Source: an uncultured Gammaproteobacteria bacterium
GTDB taxonomy: Bacteria; Pseudomonadota; Gammaproteobacteria; Arenicellales; JAANXG01
Assembly: GCA_947259705.1 (NCBI GenBank)
Contig: CAMYNL010000010.1
Location: 28,147-92,146, forward strand
Length of the DNA: 64,000 nucleotides
Direction: 5' to 3'
The translations under genes were made by a program, and so were the position numbers. Shown here in pieces: positions 8,951 to 17,491 of the stretch; position 1 is the stretch's first letter, and every line of letters starts with the position of its first letter. The notes beneath the pieces are model-generated. The model had not been told where the DNA came from and did no database searches. It saw only the letters and a program-made list of their open reading frames with translations.

Positions 8951-9616
8951 TCAGTCGATGTAGTACCCAAAGCCCCGCTTTGTTCTGATGATCCCTTCCA
9001 CGCCCGCCCCGCGCAACTTACGACGCAGACTACTGACAATGACTTCAATTACATTACTCATTACATCCGCATCGCTGTCGTAGAGTTGCTCCCGCAGCTG
9101 GAACTTCGAAACCACGCGCCCCCGCCTCAGCGCCAGGTACTCCAGGACGTTGAATTCACTTGGCGTCAGCCCGACCGGGTCACCATGAACGTAGACCTGG
9201 CGCTTTGCGGTGTTGATATCAATCTCACCCAAGTCTATTTCCGGACTCCGGGTGTCAAACTTGCGCCGACACAGGGATTGGATCCGGGCCAGCAGTTCCT
9301 CGAATGCGAAAGGCTTGACCAGGTAGTCGTCGGCTCCCAGCTCCAGTCCACGAACGCGATCCTGGATCTGGTCCTTTGCCGACAGTATCAATACCTGCGC
9401 GGGATTTCCTTCGCTACGCAGGCGCTTGAGCACCGATAAGCCATCCAGTTTAGGCAACATGAGGTCCAGCACGACGACGTCATAATGATTTGTCTCGGCG
9501 AATGCCAGGCCCTCCTCACCGTTGGATGCGACGTCCACGGCAAAGCCGGAACGTCCCAATCCCTCTTTCAGGGCACGTCGCAGACGTGTCGCATCTTCGA
9601 CAACCAGCAGCTTCAA
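8951..9616 (-). CDS. OmpR/PhoB-family response regulator
   Basis: 221 residues: receiver domain with acidic pocket (VVEDAT) and phospho-acceptor D51 (VVLDLMLPKLDG), then a winged-helix effector domain (GLTPSEFNVLEYLALRRGRVVSK ... VIVSSLRRKLRGAG). It is the first gene of a two-gene operon with the histidine kinase. The adjacent divergent gene at 9798, encoding an exported acidic protein, is a natural candidate target, though no operator repeat was identified. Confidence 0.9.
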   Translation of the reverse strand: MKLLVVEDATRLRRALKEGLGRSGFAVDVASNGEEGLAFAETNHYDVVVLDLMLPKLDGLSVLKRLRSEGNPAQVLILSAKDQIQDRVRGLELGADDYLVKPFAFEELLARIQSLCRRKFDTRSPEIDLGEIDINTAKRQVYVHGDPVGLTPSEFNVLEYLALRRGRVVSKFQLREQLYDSDADVMSNVIEVIVSSLRRKLRGAGVEGIIRTKRGFGYYID

Positions 9617-9797
9617 GGCAGCCCCCTCACCAGATTACAGGCACAGCTTTCTCGTTGGATTTTGGGACATCTATGTGAAGGTTTGCTGAAGATCTGCCGG
9701 TCATCGATTTCCCGGCTGCTTCCACCTGCTCTTCAGCCAATTCTCATGTTGCCTTCATAACATTTCAGTACCCCATAACCAAGCAGGGAGTGTAACC

Positions 9798-10634
9798 ATG
9801 AATACAAGCTACCGTACCGAAACCTCGACGCTACTCACCATCGGGCATCGTCCCCGCGCAACAATCGCTGCGGTAACGCTGGCCATGGCCATGGCACCGT
9901 GGAGTATCAGCGCTGCGGACGATGAGGAGGACGAAATACCCTTCAGCGTAGCGAACGTGTTTTTCGAACTCAATAACACAGACGGAGACCTGGGCATTCA
10001 TGCCCTGATTGATGGAGACCCCTGGAAGAGACTGGAGATAGAAGACCCCAATGAGCGCAAGCTGCTCAACGTACGGCTGAAAGGTCGTCTGCGACGGCAG
10101 GGGCTTACGGAGCTGTTCTTCGAGAGCGCCGAGCCGCCATTCGAGAGCGACGACCCGGAGGAGGTCACCCTTACGCCCGAGGAATTCTTTGAGCGGTTTC
10201 CGGAAGGCGAATATGAAGTCAGCGGCAGAACGCTCGAAGGCGACGAACTCGAAAGCACCGCCATGGTGACCCATTTGATGCCCGCTCCGGCAGACAACGT
10301 CATGGTAAACGGGTCAGCTACACCGGAGGACTGTGACGATGGACCGGTCCCGATGGTCATCGAGCCGTTCGTCATCAGCTGGGACGCCGTCACTTTATCC
10401 CATCCCGAGATCGGCAGAACGAACGAGCCGATCACCGTAGACAGATACGAAGTCGTCGTGGAGCGTGAGGAACCCGCGCCCCTCAAGTTCACCATCGACC
10501 TTCCGCCCGATGTGACGACGGTGCAGCTGCCCGCCGGACTGACCAATACGGGCGAGCAGCTCAAGCTGGAAGTGCTGGTGCGCGAGGCCAGTGGTAATCA
10601 GACCGCTGTCGAGACCTGTTTCGGGGTCCTGTAG
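9798..10634 (+). CDS. Exported acidic protein of unknown function
   Basis: 278 residues. An unusually long N-region precedes a signal-peptide core (TIAAVTLAMAMAPWSISAADD). The mature protein is rich in Asp and Glu, with a middle FFESAEPPF...EEVTLTPEEFFERFPEGEYEV segment and a C-terminal part (ISWDAVTLSHPEIG...VDRYEVVVERE...LPPDVTTVQLPAGL) that resembles a fibronectin type III strand pattern. Two cysteines (in PEDCDDGP and VETCFGVL) could form a disulfide. It is divergent from a two-component system. I do not recognise a named family. Confidence 0.75.
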   Translation: MNTSYRTETSTLLTIGHRPRATIAAVTLAMAMAPWSISAADDEEDEIPFSVANVFFELNNTDGDLGIHALIDGDPWKRLEIEDPNERKLLNVRLKGRLRRQGLTELFFESAEPPFESDDPEEVTLTPEEFFERFPEGEYEVSGRTLEGDELESTAMVTHLMPAPADNVMVNGSATPEDCDDGPVPMVIEPFVISWDAVTLSHPEIGRTNEPITVDRYEVVVEREEPAPLKFTIDLPPDVTTVQLPAGLTNTGEQLKLEVLVREASGNQTAVETCFGVL

Positions 10635-10716
10635 CAAGGGTCCCTCGAGGCACCGCGATATGTGCACATGCCGACCAGGCCCATCTCGTAACGAGACCCG
10701 CACTGCCGCGAAGCGC

Positions 10717-11796
10717 ATGGCGGGCCCGGTTTGGAACCCGTGTCGACGCGAAGTTCGACAGCGCCGCGCGGCATGGCCGGGCTATCTGGCCCTGGTTTTC
10801 GCGGGCTGTATGCTGACGGTGGGCATCGGCCAGGCCGCAGATGGCATAGGCCCGGCCGGGCCCACCGCGGCAAGCAAGTCCGACGGCCTTGTTCGTGTCG
10901 AAATGGACGGTGAACTCGTATCGGTGCGGGCCCGGAATGCGGCCCTGGCGGACCTGCTCCGGGAGATGGCGCGCCAGAGCGGGATTATTCTGATGCAAGA
11001 TGGTCCGCCCGGCGAATCGGTGTCGGTGACGCTGCATCGGCTCAGTCTGCCGGAGGCCATCGCACGTGTGCTGCGACACCACAACTTCGTGCTGCAATTG
11101 ACGCCCAATACCGTTGACCAACACCGAATCGGCCAGGCGCGGCGCGCCAGGCTGTGGGTATTTTCCGATGGGCCTGTAAATAAACCACACGCCAAGATGG
11201 CGGCGACGCAACACACCCCAGATCCCCCAACCGTTGTCTCGCCGCTGTGGGGGGGGCTGCGCAGCGACGACTCGGCGGCTAGACTGCATGCGATCAGGCA
11301 ATTGAGGGGACTTCCCGCAGAGGAGGCGGTAGCTCACTTGAGCGAGGCCTTGGCGGACGAGAATGCGCGGGTGCGCCGGCAGGCGGTCTTTGCGCTTGAA
11401 GACCTGGGCACGGTAGACGCGATCGCCGCTCTGAACAGGGTCCTCGACGACGCCGACCCCATGCTGCGGGCGGAAGTCGTGCGCATGCTGGGCAAGGCAG
11501 GCGACGAGACCAGGGTCGGAGCTATCGAACGTTCCTTGACAGACGAATCGAAGGCCGTGCGCGAGGCCGCCGTCGAAACACTGGCCGACGTCGGCGGCCA
11601 GACCGCGGCGCAATCCCTGGCCGTCGCCCTGTCGCAGGAGGATGCCTCCCTGCGGGAAGACGCGGTGGACGCCCTGGCTGAGATCGGTGGTGCGACCGCC
11701 GTTCGACTGTTGCAGCAGGCCCTGTCGGACCAGAACGCCAGCGTCCGCAGTGCTGCCGCGGAAGCGCTGGCCGACCTGTCGGACCAAGACCGGTGA
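10717..11796 (+). CDS. Exported protein with STN-like domain and HEAT repeats
   Basis: 359 residues from the ATG at 10717. This start is chosen because it gives a signal peptide (YLALVFAGCMLTVGIGQA) and avoids overlap with the preceding gene; the open frame continues upstream. Residues of about 55-115 (VSVRARNAALADLLREMARQ ... LPEAIARVLRHHNFVL) resemble the short N-terminal domain of secretins and TonB receptors. The C-terminal half is five or six PBS-lyase-type HEAT repeats, such as ALADENARVRRQAVFALEDLG. It is probably a periplasmic protein-binding scaffold; the partner is unknown. Confidence 0.72.
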   Translation: MAGPVWNPCRREVRQRRAAWPGYLALVFAGCMLTVGIGQAADGIGPAGPTAASKSDGLVRVEMDGELVSVRARNAALADLLREMARQSGIILMQDGPPGESVSVTLHRLSLPEAIARVLRHHNFVLQLTPNTVDQHRIGQARRARLWVFSDGPVNKPHAKMAATQHTPDPPTVVSPLWGGLRSDDSAARLHAIRQLRGLPAEEAVAHLSEALADENARVRRQAVFALEDLGTVDAIAALNRVLDDADPMLRAEVVRMLGKAGDETRVGAIERSLTDESKAVREAAVETLADVGGQTAAQSLAVALSQEDASLREDAVDALAEIGGATAVRLLQQALSDQNASVRSAAAEALADLSDQDR

Positions 11797-11848
11797 CCCG
11801 GGCACCAATGGGGCGCGTCCGTTCGCTGACGCCGCCGCCTGGCTGTGC

Positions 11849-13096
11849 GTGAACTCCCAGCCGCTGCCAAGACGACCAAGCCTGGCTGATCCGGGCGGCC
11901 GCAGAGCACCGCGGGCAAGTATCCTCGACAAATGCCGACACACCGCTCCCGCCCGCGAACCGGCGCAGAACCCTTCCCCACCCTACCGGCAAACGCTCGA
12001 TGTGGCGCCATCCGGCATGGCTCTGCGCAATCGGCAGCCGGTAATGGCAATGGGCTCAAACGACTATCTCGGGCTGATGAATCATCCCAAGGTCACGGAA
12101 GCCGCGGTCGATGCCGTGCGCCGATACGGCACCGGCTGTTCAGGCTCGCGGTTTCTCAATGGTACCCTGGCGCTGCACGAGGAACTGGAGGAACGGCTTG
12201 CCGCCTTTCTTCATAAGGAGGCGACAATCGTTTTTCCGTCCGAATACCAGGCCATTCTGGGCGCGATATCCGCCGTGGCCGGAAAGAACGAAACCGTCGT
12301 CATTGACACTATGAGTCATCCCGGGATTGTCGATGCCTGCCGGCTGTCTTTCGCTCAGGTACAGCTGTATCGACATAATGACATGCGGGACCTGGAACGG
12401 ATCCTCCGCGCCAGCACAAGCCGCCGCGTGATGGTGGTGGCAGAGGGCGTCTATGGCATATGCGGGGACATTGCTGATCTGCCCGGGCTCCAGGATCTGT
12501 GTCATCGCTACCAAGCCGGTCTCATGATCGACGAAGCACATGCCTTCGGTGTGTTGGGCGGCCGGGGACGTGGTACCGGCGACCACTTCGGCGTGGACAA
12601 CGCGGCGAACGTAGTGATGGTGGGATTCGGCAACTCCCTGGCAACCACCGGCGGTTGCCTGGCCGCGGATGGCGATATTATCGATTTTCTCAAACACCAC
12701 GCTCGCCCGCTGATATTTTCCGCCAGCCTTCCACCGTCGGCGGTGGCGGCAGCCACTACGGCCCTGCAGATCATGCAAGAGGAACCGGAGCGACTGGTGC
12801 GGCTCAGACGTAACTCCGAATACCTCCGCGAGGGCCTGCGGACACTGGGGTTCGAAGTCGGAACCGCACAAATCCCATTGATATCGGTGGTCGTCGGTGA
12901 CGACATGCGCGCAATGGCATTGGCGCATCGCCTGCACGCTGCCGGCGTGCAAGCCAGTCCGGTCCTGTCTCCCCTGGTTCCGTGCGGCAAGGCGTTCGTC
13001 CGCGTCACCTCTGCGGCGGGACCTACCCTGTCCCGGATCGATGAGGTGCTGGATGTGTTTGCCAGCGCAGTCCAAACGATGGGTCTGCTAGACTAG
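11849..13096 (+). CDS. AONS/serine-palmitoyltransferase-like protein lacking the PLP lysine
   Basis: About 415 residues of the alpha-oxoamine synthase fold (fold-type I PLP enzymes that condense acyl-CoA with amino acids). Conserved landmarks are present: SNDYLGL, SHPGIVDACRLS, RHND, DEAHAFGVLGGRGRG and FSASLPPS. At the Schiff-base site, where the family reads F-[GST]-K-[AS], the sequence is VGFGNSLATTGG: asparagine, codon 12632-12634, replaces lysine. It should therefore not form the internal aldimine and may be a pseudoenzyme or a regulatory subunit, like the lysine-less LCB1 subunit of eukaryotic serine palmitoyltransferase. The start is uncertain: GTG 11849, GTG 12002 and ATG 12017 are candidates, and family similarity begins near 11975. 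Confidence 0.8.
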   Translation: MNSQPLPRRPSLADPGGRRAPRASILDKCRHTAPAREPAQNPSPPYRQTLDVAPSGMALRNRQPVMAMGSNDYLGLMNHPKVTEAAVDAVRRYGTGCSGSRFLNGTLALHEELEERLAAFLHKEATIVFPSEYQAILGAISAVAGKNETVVIDTMSHPGIVDACRLSFAQVQLYRHNDMRDLERILRASTSRRVMVVAEGVYGICGDIADLPGLQDLCHRYQAGLMIDEAHAFGVLGGRGRGTGDHFGVDNAANVVMVGFGNSLATTGGCLAADGDIIDFLKHHARPLIFSASLPPSAVAAATTALQIMQEEPERLVRLRRNSEYLREGLRTLGFEVGTAQIPLISVVVGDDMRAMALAHRLHAAGVQASPVLSPLVPCGKAFVRVTSAAGPTLSRIDEVLDVFASAVQTMGLLD

Positions 13097-13242
13097 ACGG
13101 CCACGAATACCAAGTCATCTTCATGGTCTGTCGTATCGGCGGCTGATTCGCAGCATCCGCGGCAAGCAAGCACCGGTGGCAATGATCCAGCCGCGCCAAA
13201 CTGCTGATTGCTGCCGGGCAACGTGCAGGGGGTTACCACCCA

Positions 13243-14319
13243 TTGCCTAGGTCCGGGTCTAGGTGTTCCGTTCTCTGCGTCCTGTTGATCGCCGCCCCCA
13301 CGTCGCCGTCCTTCGCCGCGGAGCCGGACGGCAGTGACCCCGGGCGGCTTTACAGCACTCGCAAGGAACAACGAGAAGCCGGTCTGCAGAGACAACTGAC
13401 ACCCTGGCTCACGCTCTCGGGCCTGGCGGAGCTGGAATGGGCGGCAGACCGCTTTTCCTCCGCCGGGCGCCGAGACTACGTCGATGAGGCCGACGCCACG
13501 GTGCAGATCGGCTTGATCGCCACCCCCATGGACAAGCTGGAGGCCGAGCTGATCGCCGAGTTCGACACCGTGACGGAAAAGGTGAAGACCGAGGAGGCCA
13601 CCCTGTCGCTCGAAGTCGACCGGTGGGACCTGACCCTGGGCAAACAGTACCTCCCGTTCGGGGTCTATTTCAGCCACTTCGCCACCGGCCCGTTGATCGA
13701 ACTCGGCGAGACCCGGGCCGAGGCCGCAACCCTGGCCTACGACTACAAGGATCGAGTCGAATTGTCATTATCCGGGTACCGCGGCCGGACCCGGAGCCGG
13801 GAAAGCGGCGAAAATGGCATCGACCTGGCGCTGGGCGTAAATATCTGGGCGGCCGAGTTTCTCTCGTTCGGCGTCAGTTACGTGACCGACCTGGGCGATG
13901 CCGACAGCCGCCTGCTCGAAGACGAAGACGACGTTTTCATTGACAAGGTAGCGGGATTGAGCGGTTACCTGTTGTGGGTAGCGGAAAATTTTGAGGTATC
14001 CATTGAGGCCCTGGGCGCAACGCGCTCATTCGCCGAACTGGGTGCAGATCGCAACCGACCATTCGCCTGGAACCTTGAATTTGTCTACTTCCCTTATCGT
14101 CGCTTCGATTGGGCACTGCGCCTTGAAGGGAGTAGAGAACTGCAGGACGCGCCCAGGCTCCAGTATGGGGTCGCCGTCAATGCCCGGCTGCACCGCTACG
14201 TAACGCTGACTGTCGAGGTCCTGCACGGCAGTTTCAAAGGCGATCTGGCCAGCGACGACGACGATAATCCCTACGCCCACGTGAATCACGTGGGCGTCCA
14301 GTTATCCATTGTGTTCTAG
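13243..14319 (+). CDS. LbtU-like outer-membrane porin
   Basis: 358 residues, probably starting at TTG 13243 with GCAGGGGG ten bases upstream. A signal peptide (CSVLCVLLIAAPTSPSFA) precedes a barrel-type sequence of alternating hydrophobic and polar residues, including YLPFGVYFSHFATGPLIELGETRAEA and KDRVELSLSGYRGR. The last residue is phenylalanine after LSIV, the classic beta-barrel signal. This is the pattern of LbtU, the Legionella siderophore porin, and related proteins. A TonB/ExbBD operon ends about 200 bp downstream in convergent orientation, consistent with outer-membrane uptake. The substrate is unknown. Confidence 0.72.
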   Translation: MPRSGSRCSVLCVLLIAAPTSPSFAAEPDGSDPGRLYSTRKEQREAGLQRQLTPWLTLSGLAELEWAADRFSSAGRRDYVDEADATVQIGLIATPMDKLEAELIAEFDTVTEKVKTEEATLSLEVDRWDLTLGKQYLPFGVYFSHFATGPLIELGETRAEAATLAYDYKDRVELSLSGYRGRTRSRESGENGIDLALGVNIWAAEFLSFGVSYVTDLGDADSRLLEDEDDVFIDKVAGLSGYLLWVAENFEVSIEALGATRSFAELGADRNRPFAWNLEFVYFPYRRFDWALRLEGSRELQDAPRLQYGVAVNARLHRYVTLTVEVLHGSFKGDLASDDDDNPYAHVNHVGVQLSIVF

Positions 14320-14516
14320 ACATCATGTTCGGACCTGCTCGCCTCCGTGTACGTGCAATACCCTAACCGGTGACGTGACCATTGCATGGCCGGACAGCTC
14401 ATTGTTGCAGTCACGGTTGGGAACCGGCGGAAGGATATTGAAGTTGATCGATCTATTTCCGATCGAAGCGCTGTGATCCCGGACACCGGTCAACGTATGC
14501 AGCGTGGCTCCGTTTT

Positions 14517-15971
14517 CTACTTGAGCTCGATGGGTGGAACGTAGCGGGTGCGTCCGTAATCGGCGATATGGAAACGAACGGGAACGCGGATGGCCAGCTC
14601 CTGGCCCAGGATGTCCGCGGGTATGGCCGGGAATGGATCCGCCCGGCGCACCATCTGCAGTACCTCTTCATCCAGCACCTGGTGGCCCGAGCTGTGCTCC
14701 AGGCGAGCACCCAGCACAGCACCGCTGCGATCGATGCTGAAGCGTATGATGGCCGTACCCTGGTTGCCGTCCAGCCAAGCCTGGCGCGGATAGTGCATAT
14801 GCCGTTTCAACCAGCCCTTGAGCAGCCCGGCGTATTGCGCCGTGACCCCGGCAAGATCCTGCTTCGCCCGCGCCTGCAGCGGCGTCGCCGGTACTGCCTT
14901 CGCCATCACTACCTCCGCCGGCGTCAGTGATTGTGTGGGGGCGACTTCCTCGGCCGGGGTGACGGCGCTTTGCGCCTCCGGCACCGGCTGCACCGATTCG
15001 AGTTCCAGCACTACGGTCCTGCTTCGCAGGTCGTCCTCGGGCCGCAGATCCCGCGCCGCATCTTCCGCCCGCGGCGGTGCAGCCAGCGGTGGCGACGGCG
15101 CGACGCCGATGGACACCGGCTCTCGAAGCTCCGGGATCATTACCTCGCCGATTTCCGCCGTGTCGCGGGCGCTCGCGTCCGCCGGGCTGTCCGCGCCGAG
15201 GGGCTGCATGGCGGGCGCCACGGCGGCGGCTGGTAACGTCGTGGTCCCCGGCGGCGCCGGCTCCGCGCTGACCGGCGCAAGTGCCGGGATCGGCGTATCT
15301 TGGGCCTCCTCCACATCCAGGTGCGGCACCTCCTCCGGGGCATCGATCATTACCGGTTGCGGCGCGGGCGACTGCACCGAAGCGGGCAAAACCGGCTCGG
15401 TCCCGGGAGCGGCCACGTCGACACTCGGGGGCGCCACCGGGATCCGCAACTCTCGTGCCGGTGCCGGCCGCTGCGCTTCCAGCAGTGCCGCGGCAGCGGG
15501 CTCGGCCCCGCTCACTGCTGCGGCCTCGGGGCCGGTCGGCCCGGCGGTCTCCGGCGGCGCCACATCCCACCGTTCCGGCGCGGCGGCATCGGTGGCGGGC
15601 TGCTGCACCGGCTGATCTCGAACGTCGGTACCGGTGTGCACGGGCTCGGTCCCGCTCACTACTGCGGCCTCGGGGCCGGTCGGCCTGGCGGTCTCCGGCG
15701 GCGCCACATCCCGCCGTTCCGGCGCGGCGGCATCGGTGGCGGTCTGCCGCACCGCCTGGTCACGGATGTCACTACCGGTCTCCGCCGGTTCGGCAAGGGC
15801 TTCGACGTTTTGGCGCTGTCTCGCAGCGGCAGGCTGCAGCGAGATGACGATGCCGCTGTCAACTTCGGCGGGGTCGATACGAGCGCGCGGCTGGTGCAGC
15901 CACGTGAGTGCGGCCACGTGCAAGACCGTGGCAACGAACAGGGCCGCCGCCCAGTGCACCGGCGTTATCAC
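14517..15971 (-). CDS. TonB-family energy transducer with duplicated linker
   Basis: 484 residues, about twice the length of E. coli TonB. An N-terminal anchor helix (residues 6-25) precedes a very long Pro/Ala/Glu-rich periplasmic linker. The C-terminal TonB domain (about 395-480) contains MHYPRQAWLDGNQGTAIIRFSID and VLDEEVLQMVRRADPFPAIP. The linker contains a nearly exact 46-residue duplication (65-110 and 113-158). It is last in the operon and overlaps exbD by four bases. It transmits inner-membrane proton energy to outer-membrane receptors, perhaps the nearby LbtU-like porin or receptors elsewhere. Confidence 0.88.
   Translation of the reverse strand: MITPVHWAAALFVATVLHVAALTWLHQPRARIDPAEVDSGIVISLQPAAARQRQNVEALAEPAETGSDIRDQAVRQTATDAAAPERRDVAPPETARPTGPEAAVVSGTEPVHTGTDVRDQPVQQPATDAAAPERWDVAPPETAGPTGPEAAAVSGAEPAAAALLEAQRPAPARELRIPVAPPSVDVAAPGTEPVLPASVQSPAPQPVMIDAPEEVPHLDVEEAQDTPIPALAPVSAEPAPPGTTTLPAAAVAPAMQPLGADSPADASARDTAEIGEVMIPELREPVSIGVAPSPPLAAPPRAEDAARDLRPEDDLRSRTVVLELESVQPVPEAQSAVTPAEEVAPTQSLTPAEVVMAKAVPATPLQARAKQDLAGVTAQYAGLLKGWLKRHMHYPRQAWLDGNQGTAIIRFSIDRSGAVLGARLEHSSGHQVLDEEVLQMVRRADPFPAIPADILGQELAIRVPVRFHIADYGRTRYVPPIELK
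15498..15779 (-). repeat. 144-bp tandem duplication in the TonB linker
   Basis: Two coding units (15642-15779 and 15498-15635) separated by 6 bp encode 46-residue copies. Both contain DAAAPER-DVAPPETA-PTGPEAA-VSG-EP and differ at only a few residues. The preserved frame shows a recent in-frame duplication that lengthened the periplasmic linker. Confidence 0.85.
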
Positions 15972-16378
15972 GATTCAGGGCGCTCCGTGAGCAGCAAAAG
16001 GCGTGTAATACCCAGCTTCTGCAGGGATTCCATGAGACGGATCAGCTGGTCGGCCTCCAGCGCGGCGTCGGCCTTGATGCGCACCGTCAGCGACGGGTCT
16101 TCCTCGAACAACCTGGCGATGGTGCTGAGCAGCAGGTCCTCCTCCATCTCTTCCTCATCCAGCGCCAGGCGGCGGTCCGCCGCAATGAGCACGACGGGGT
16201 CCGGGCGGTCTGCCGTCTGTTCGCCTGCCCCGGACACCGGCGGCGCAACATCCAGGGCCTCGAACGGCGCGATTCGCCCCACCAGCATGAAGAAGATCAG
16301 CAACAGGAAAACGATGTTTACCAGCGGAACAATAACCGGCTCGCGAAATTCCTGCTTAGTGTCCCGGTCTATCTTCAT
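15968..16378 (-). CDS. ExbD/TolR-family protein with Asn in the proton site
   Basis: 136 residues with a single N-terminal transmembrane helix and a periplasmic domain (SLTVRIKADAALEADQLIRLMESLQKLGI). In ExbD and TolR the helix carries an essential aspartate in L-D-[VI]-[VI]-F; here the motif is VPLVNIVFLLLIFFML, with N21 (codon 16316-16318) in its place. The protein is preceded by a second ExbD that keeps the aspartate. The two probably form a mixed dimer in one motor, with only one protonatable strand. It overlaps tonB by four bases. Confidence 0.88.
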   Translation of the reverse strand: MKIDRDTKQEFREPVIVPLVNIVFLLLIFFMLVGRIAPFEALDVAPPVSGAGEQTADRPDPVVLIAADRRLALDEEEMEEDLLLSTIARLFEEDPSLTVRIKADAALEADQLIRLMESLQKLGITRLLLLTERPES

Positions 16379-16387
16379 GTCCGTCGC

Positions 16388-16810
16388 CTACTTGCGGACC
16401 AGGGATACGCTGGGCGCACCGGACTGCTCGAGCACGTCCAGCACCGCCACCAACCGCTGCAAGGGGACCCCCCGATCGGGCTGCACCAGGAACTGGCGCC
16501 CGCCGGGCGCGCGGGCGAGTCGGCGGACCCTTAAGTAAAGCTCATCCAGGGTAAGCGGCTCGCCATTAAGGTCCAACCCGTCACGTTTGACGCGCACCAG
16601 GGAGCCCGGCAGCGCCCCTTCTGTGGTGCCGGCGCCAGGCATGGCAAGCTGGATCGCCTGGTCGGTGGAGAAGCTGGAAGCCAGCATGAAAAAAATGAGC
16701 AGGATGAATACGACATCGATCAGGGGGGTGAGGCTGATCAGGGAGCGGCGGCGCCGCCTGGCGTCACTCTGCGAGTTCCTGGCGAGCAGACTGTAGGTGG
16801 CCGATCCCAT
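16388..16810 (-). CDS. exbD: Biopolymer transporter ExbD
   Basis: 140 residues from ATG 16810. The helix ISLTPLIDVVFILLIFFMLASSF contains the proton-carrying aspartate, followed by a periplasmic domain ending with FLVQPDRGVPLQRLVAVLDVLEQSG. The frame is open further upstream, but the chosen start leaves a 47-bp overlap with exbB, the shortest with an ATG. Together with ExbB it forms the proton-driven motor energising TonB. It lies 9 bp before the second exbD. Confidence 0.9.
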   Translation of the reverse strand: MGSATYSLLARNSQSDARRRRRSLISLTPLIDVVFILLIFFMLASSFSTDQAIQLAMPGAGTTEGALPGSLVRVKRDGLDLNGEPLTLDELYLRVRRLARAPGGRQFLVQPDRGVPLQRLVAVLDVLEQSGAPSVSLVRK

Positions 16811-17456
16811 GTGTCCAGGGCTCCTGATTGACTGCGACAGTGAAAACCTGCGTGGCCGCGCTCTCCATGGCATGGGCGGTGCGCTGGATGATGCGCTCCA
16901 GCCAGTTGAGTACTGCCAGTACCGGGATGGCGATTGCCAGACCCGCGGCGGTGGTCAACAAGGCCTCCCATATGCCCCCGGAGAGGATGGAGGCATTGAC
17001 CCGGTCGCCCGCTTCCTCCAGTTGCTGAAACGCATCGATCATGCCGAGCACCGTGCCCAGCAGACCCAGCAGCGGACTCAGGGCGGCGATGACCTCCAGT
17101 CCGCGCAGGTAGGAACGCATCTGTTCCAGGTGATCGACCGCGACCCGGTCCACCTCCTCGCGCAGTATGTGTTCGTTGAGGTCGCGGCGCTGTTGGCCTT
17201 CGATGGCCACCTGCAGCACCCGCGCCACGGGGCTGGCCTGGCGCCTCAGGATATGCAGCGCATCTTCGGACCTGCCGGCGCGATACTGCGCCAGCACGTT
17301 AGGGATGAACTTGCGCTTGCCGACGGCGAGGTTCGCGAACTGGTACAGCTTCAGCAGAATGATGGCAAGGGCGATGATCGACAACACCATCAGGATAACG
17401 AGTACCGGCCCTCCGAGTTGCAGGACGTCGGCGGTACTTTGCAGGATCTGTTGCAT
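16764..17456 (-). CDS. exbB: MotA/TolQ/ExbB proton channel protein
   Basis: 230 residues. A first helix (GGPVLVILMVLSIIALAIILLKLYQF), a cytoplasmic loop with conserved LEVIAALSPLLGLLGTVLGMIDAF (second helix), and a third helix GIWEALLTTAAGLAIAIPVLAVLNWL define the ExbB fold. The threonine in GLLGTVLGMI is the expected channel-lining position. It is the pore subunit of the TonB-ExbB-ExbD complex and the second gene of the operon, 35 bp after a small exported protein. Confidence 0.92.
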   Translation of the reverse strand: MQQILQSTADVLQLGGPVLVILMVLSIIALAIILLKLYQFANLAVGKRKFIPNVLAQYRAGRSEDALHILRRQASPVARVLQVAIEGQQRRDLNEHILREEVDRVAVDHLEQMRSYLRGLEVIAALSPLLGLLGTVLGMIDAFQQLEEAGDRVNASILSGGIWEALLTTAAGLAIAIPVLAVLNWLERIIQRTAHAMESAATQVFTVAVNQEPWTHGIGHLQSARQELAE

Positions 17457-17491
17457 TCAGTGCCGTGACATTCTTGGCGGTGGCCGGCGGC

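Noticed and set aside
10561..11943. 460-residue minus-strand frame
   Set aside because: Lies opposite the HEAT-repeat gene and shows the repetitive Arg/Gly composition of a GC-rich antisense frame.
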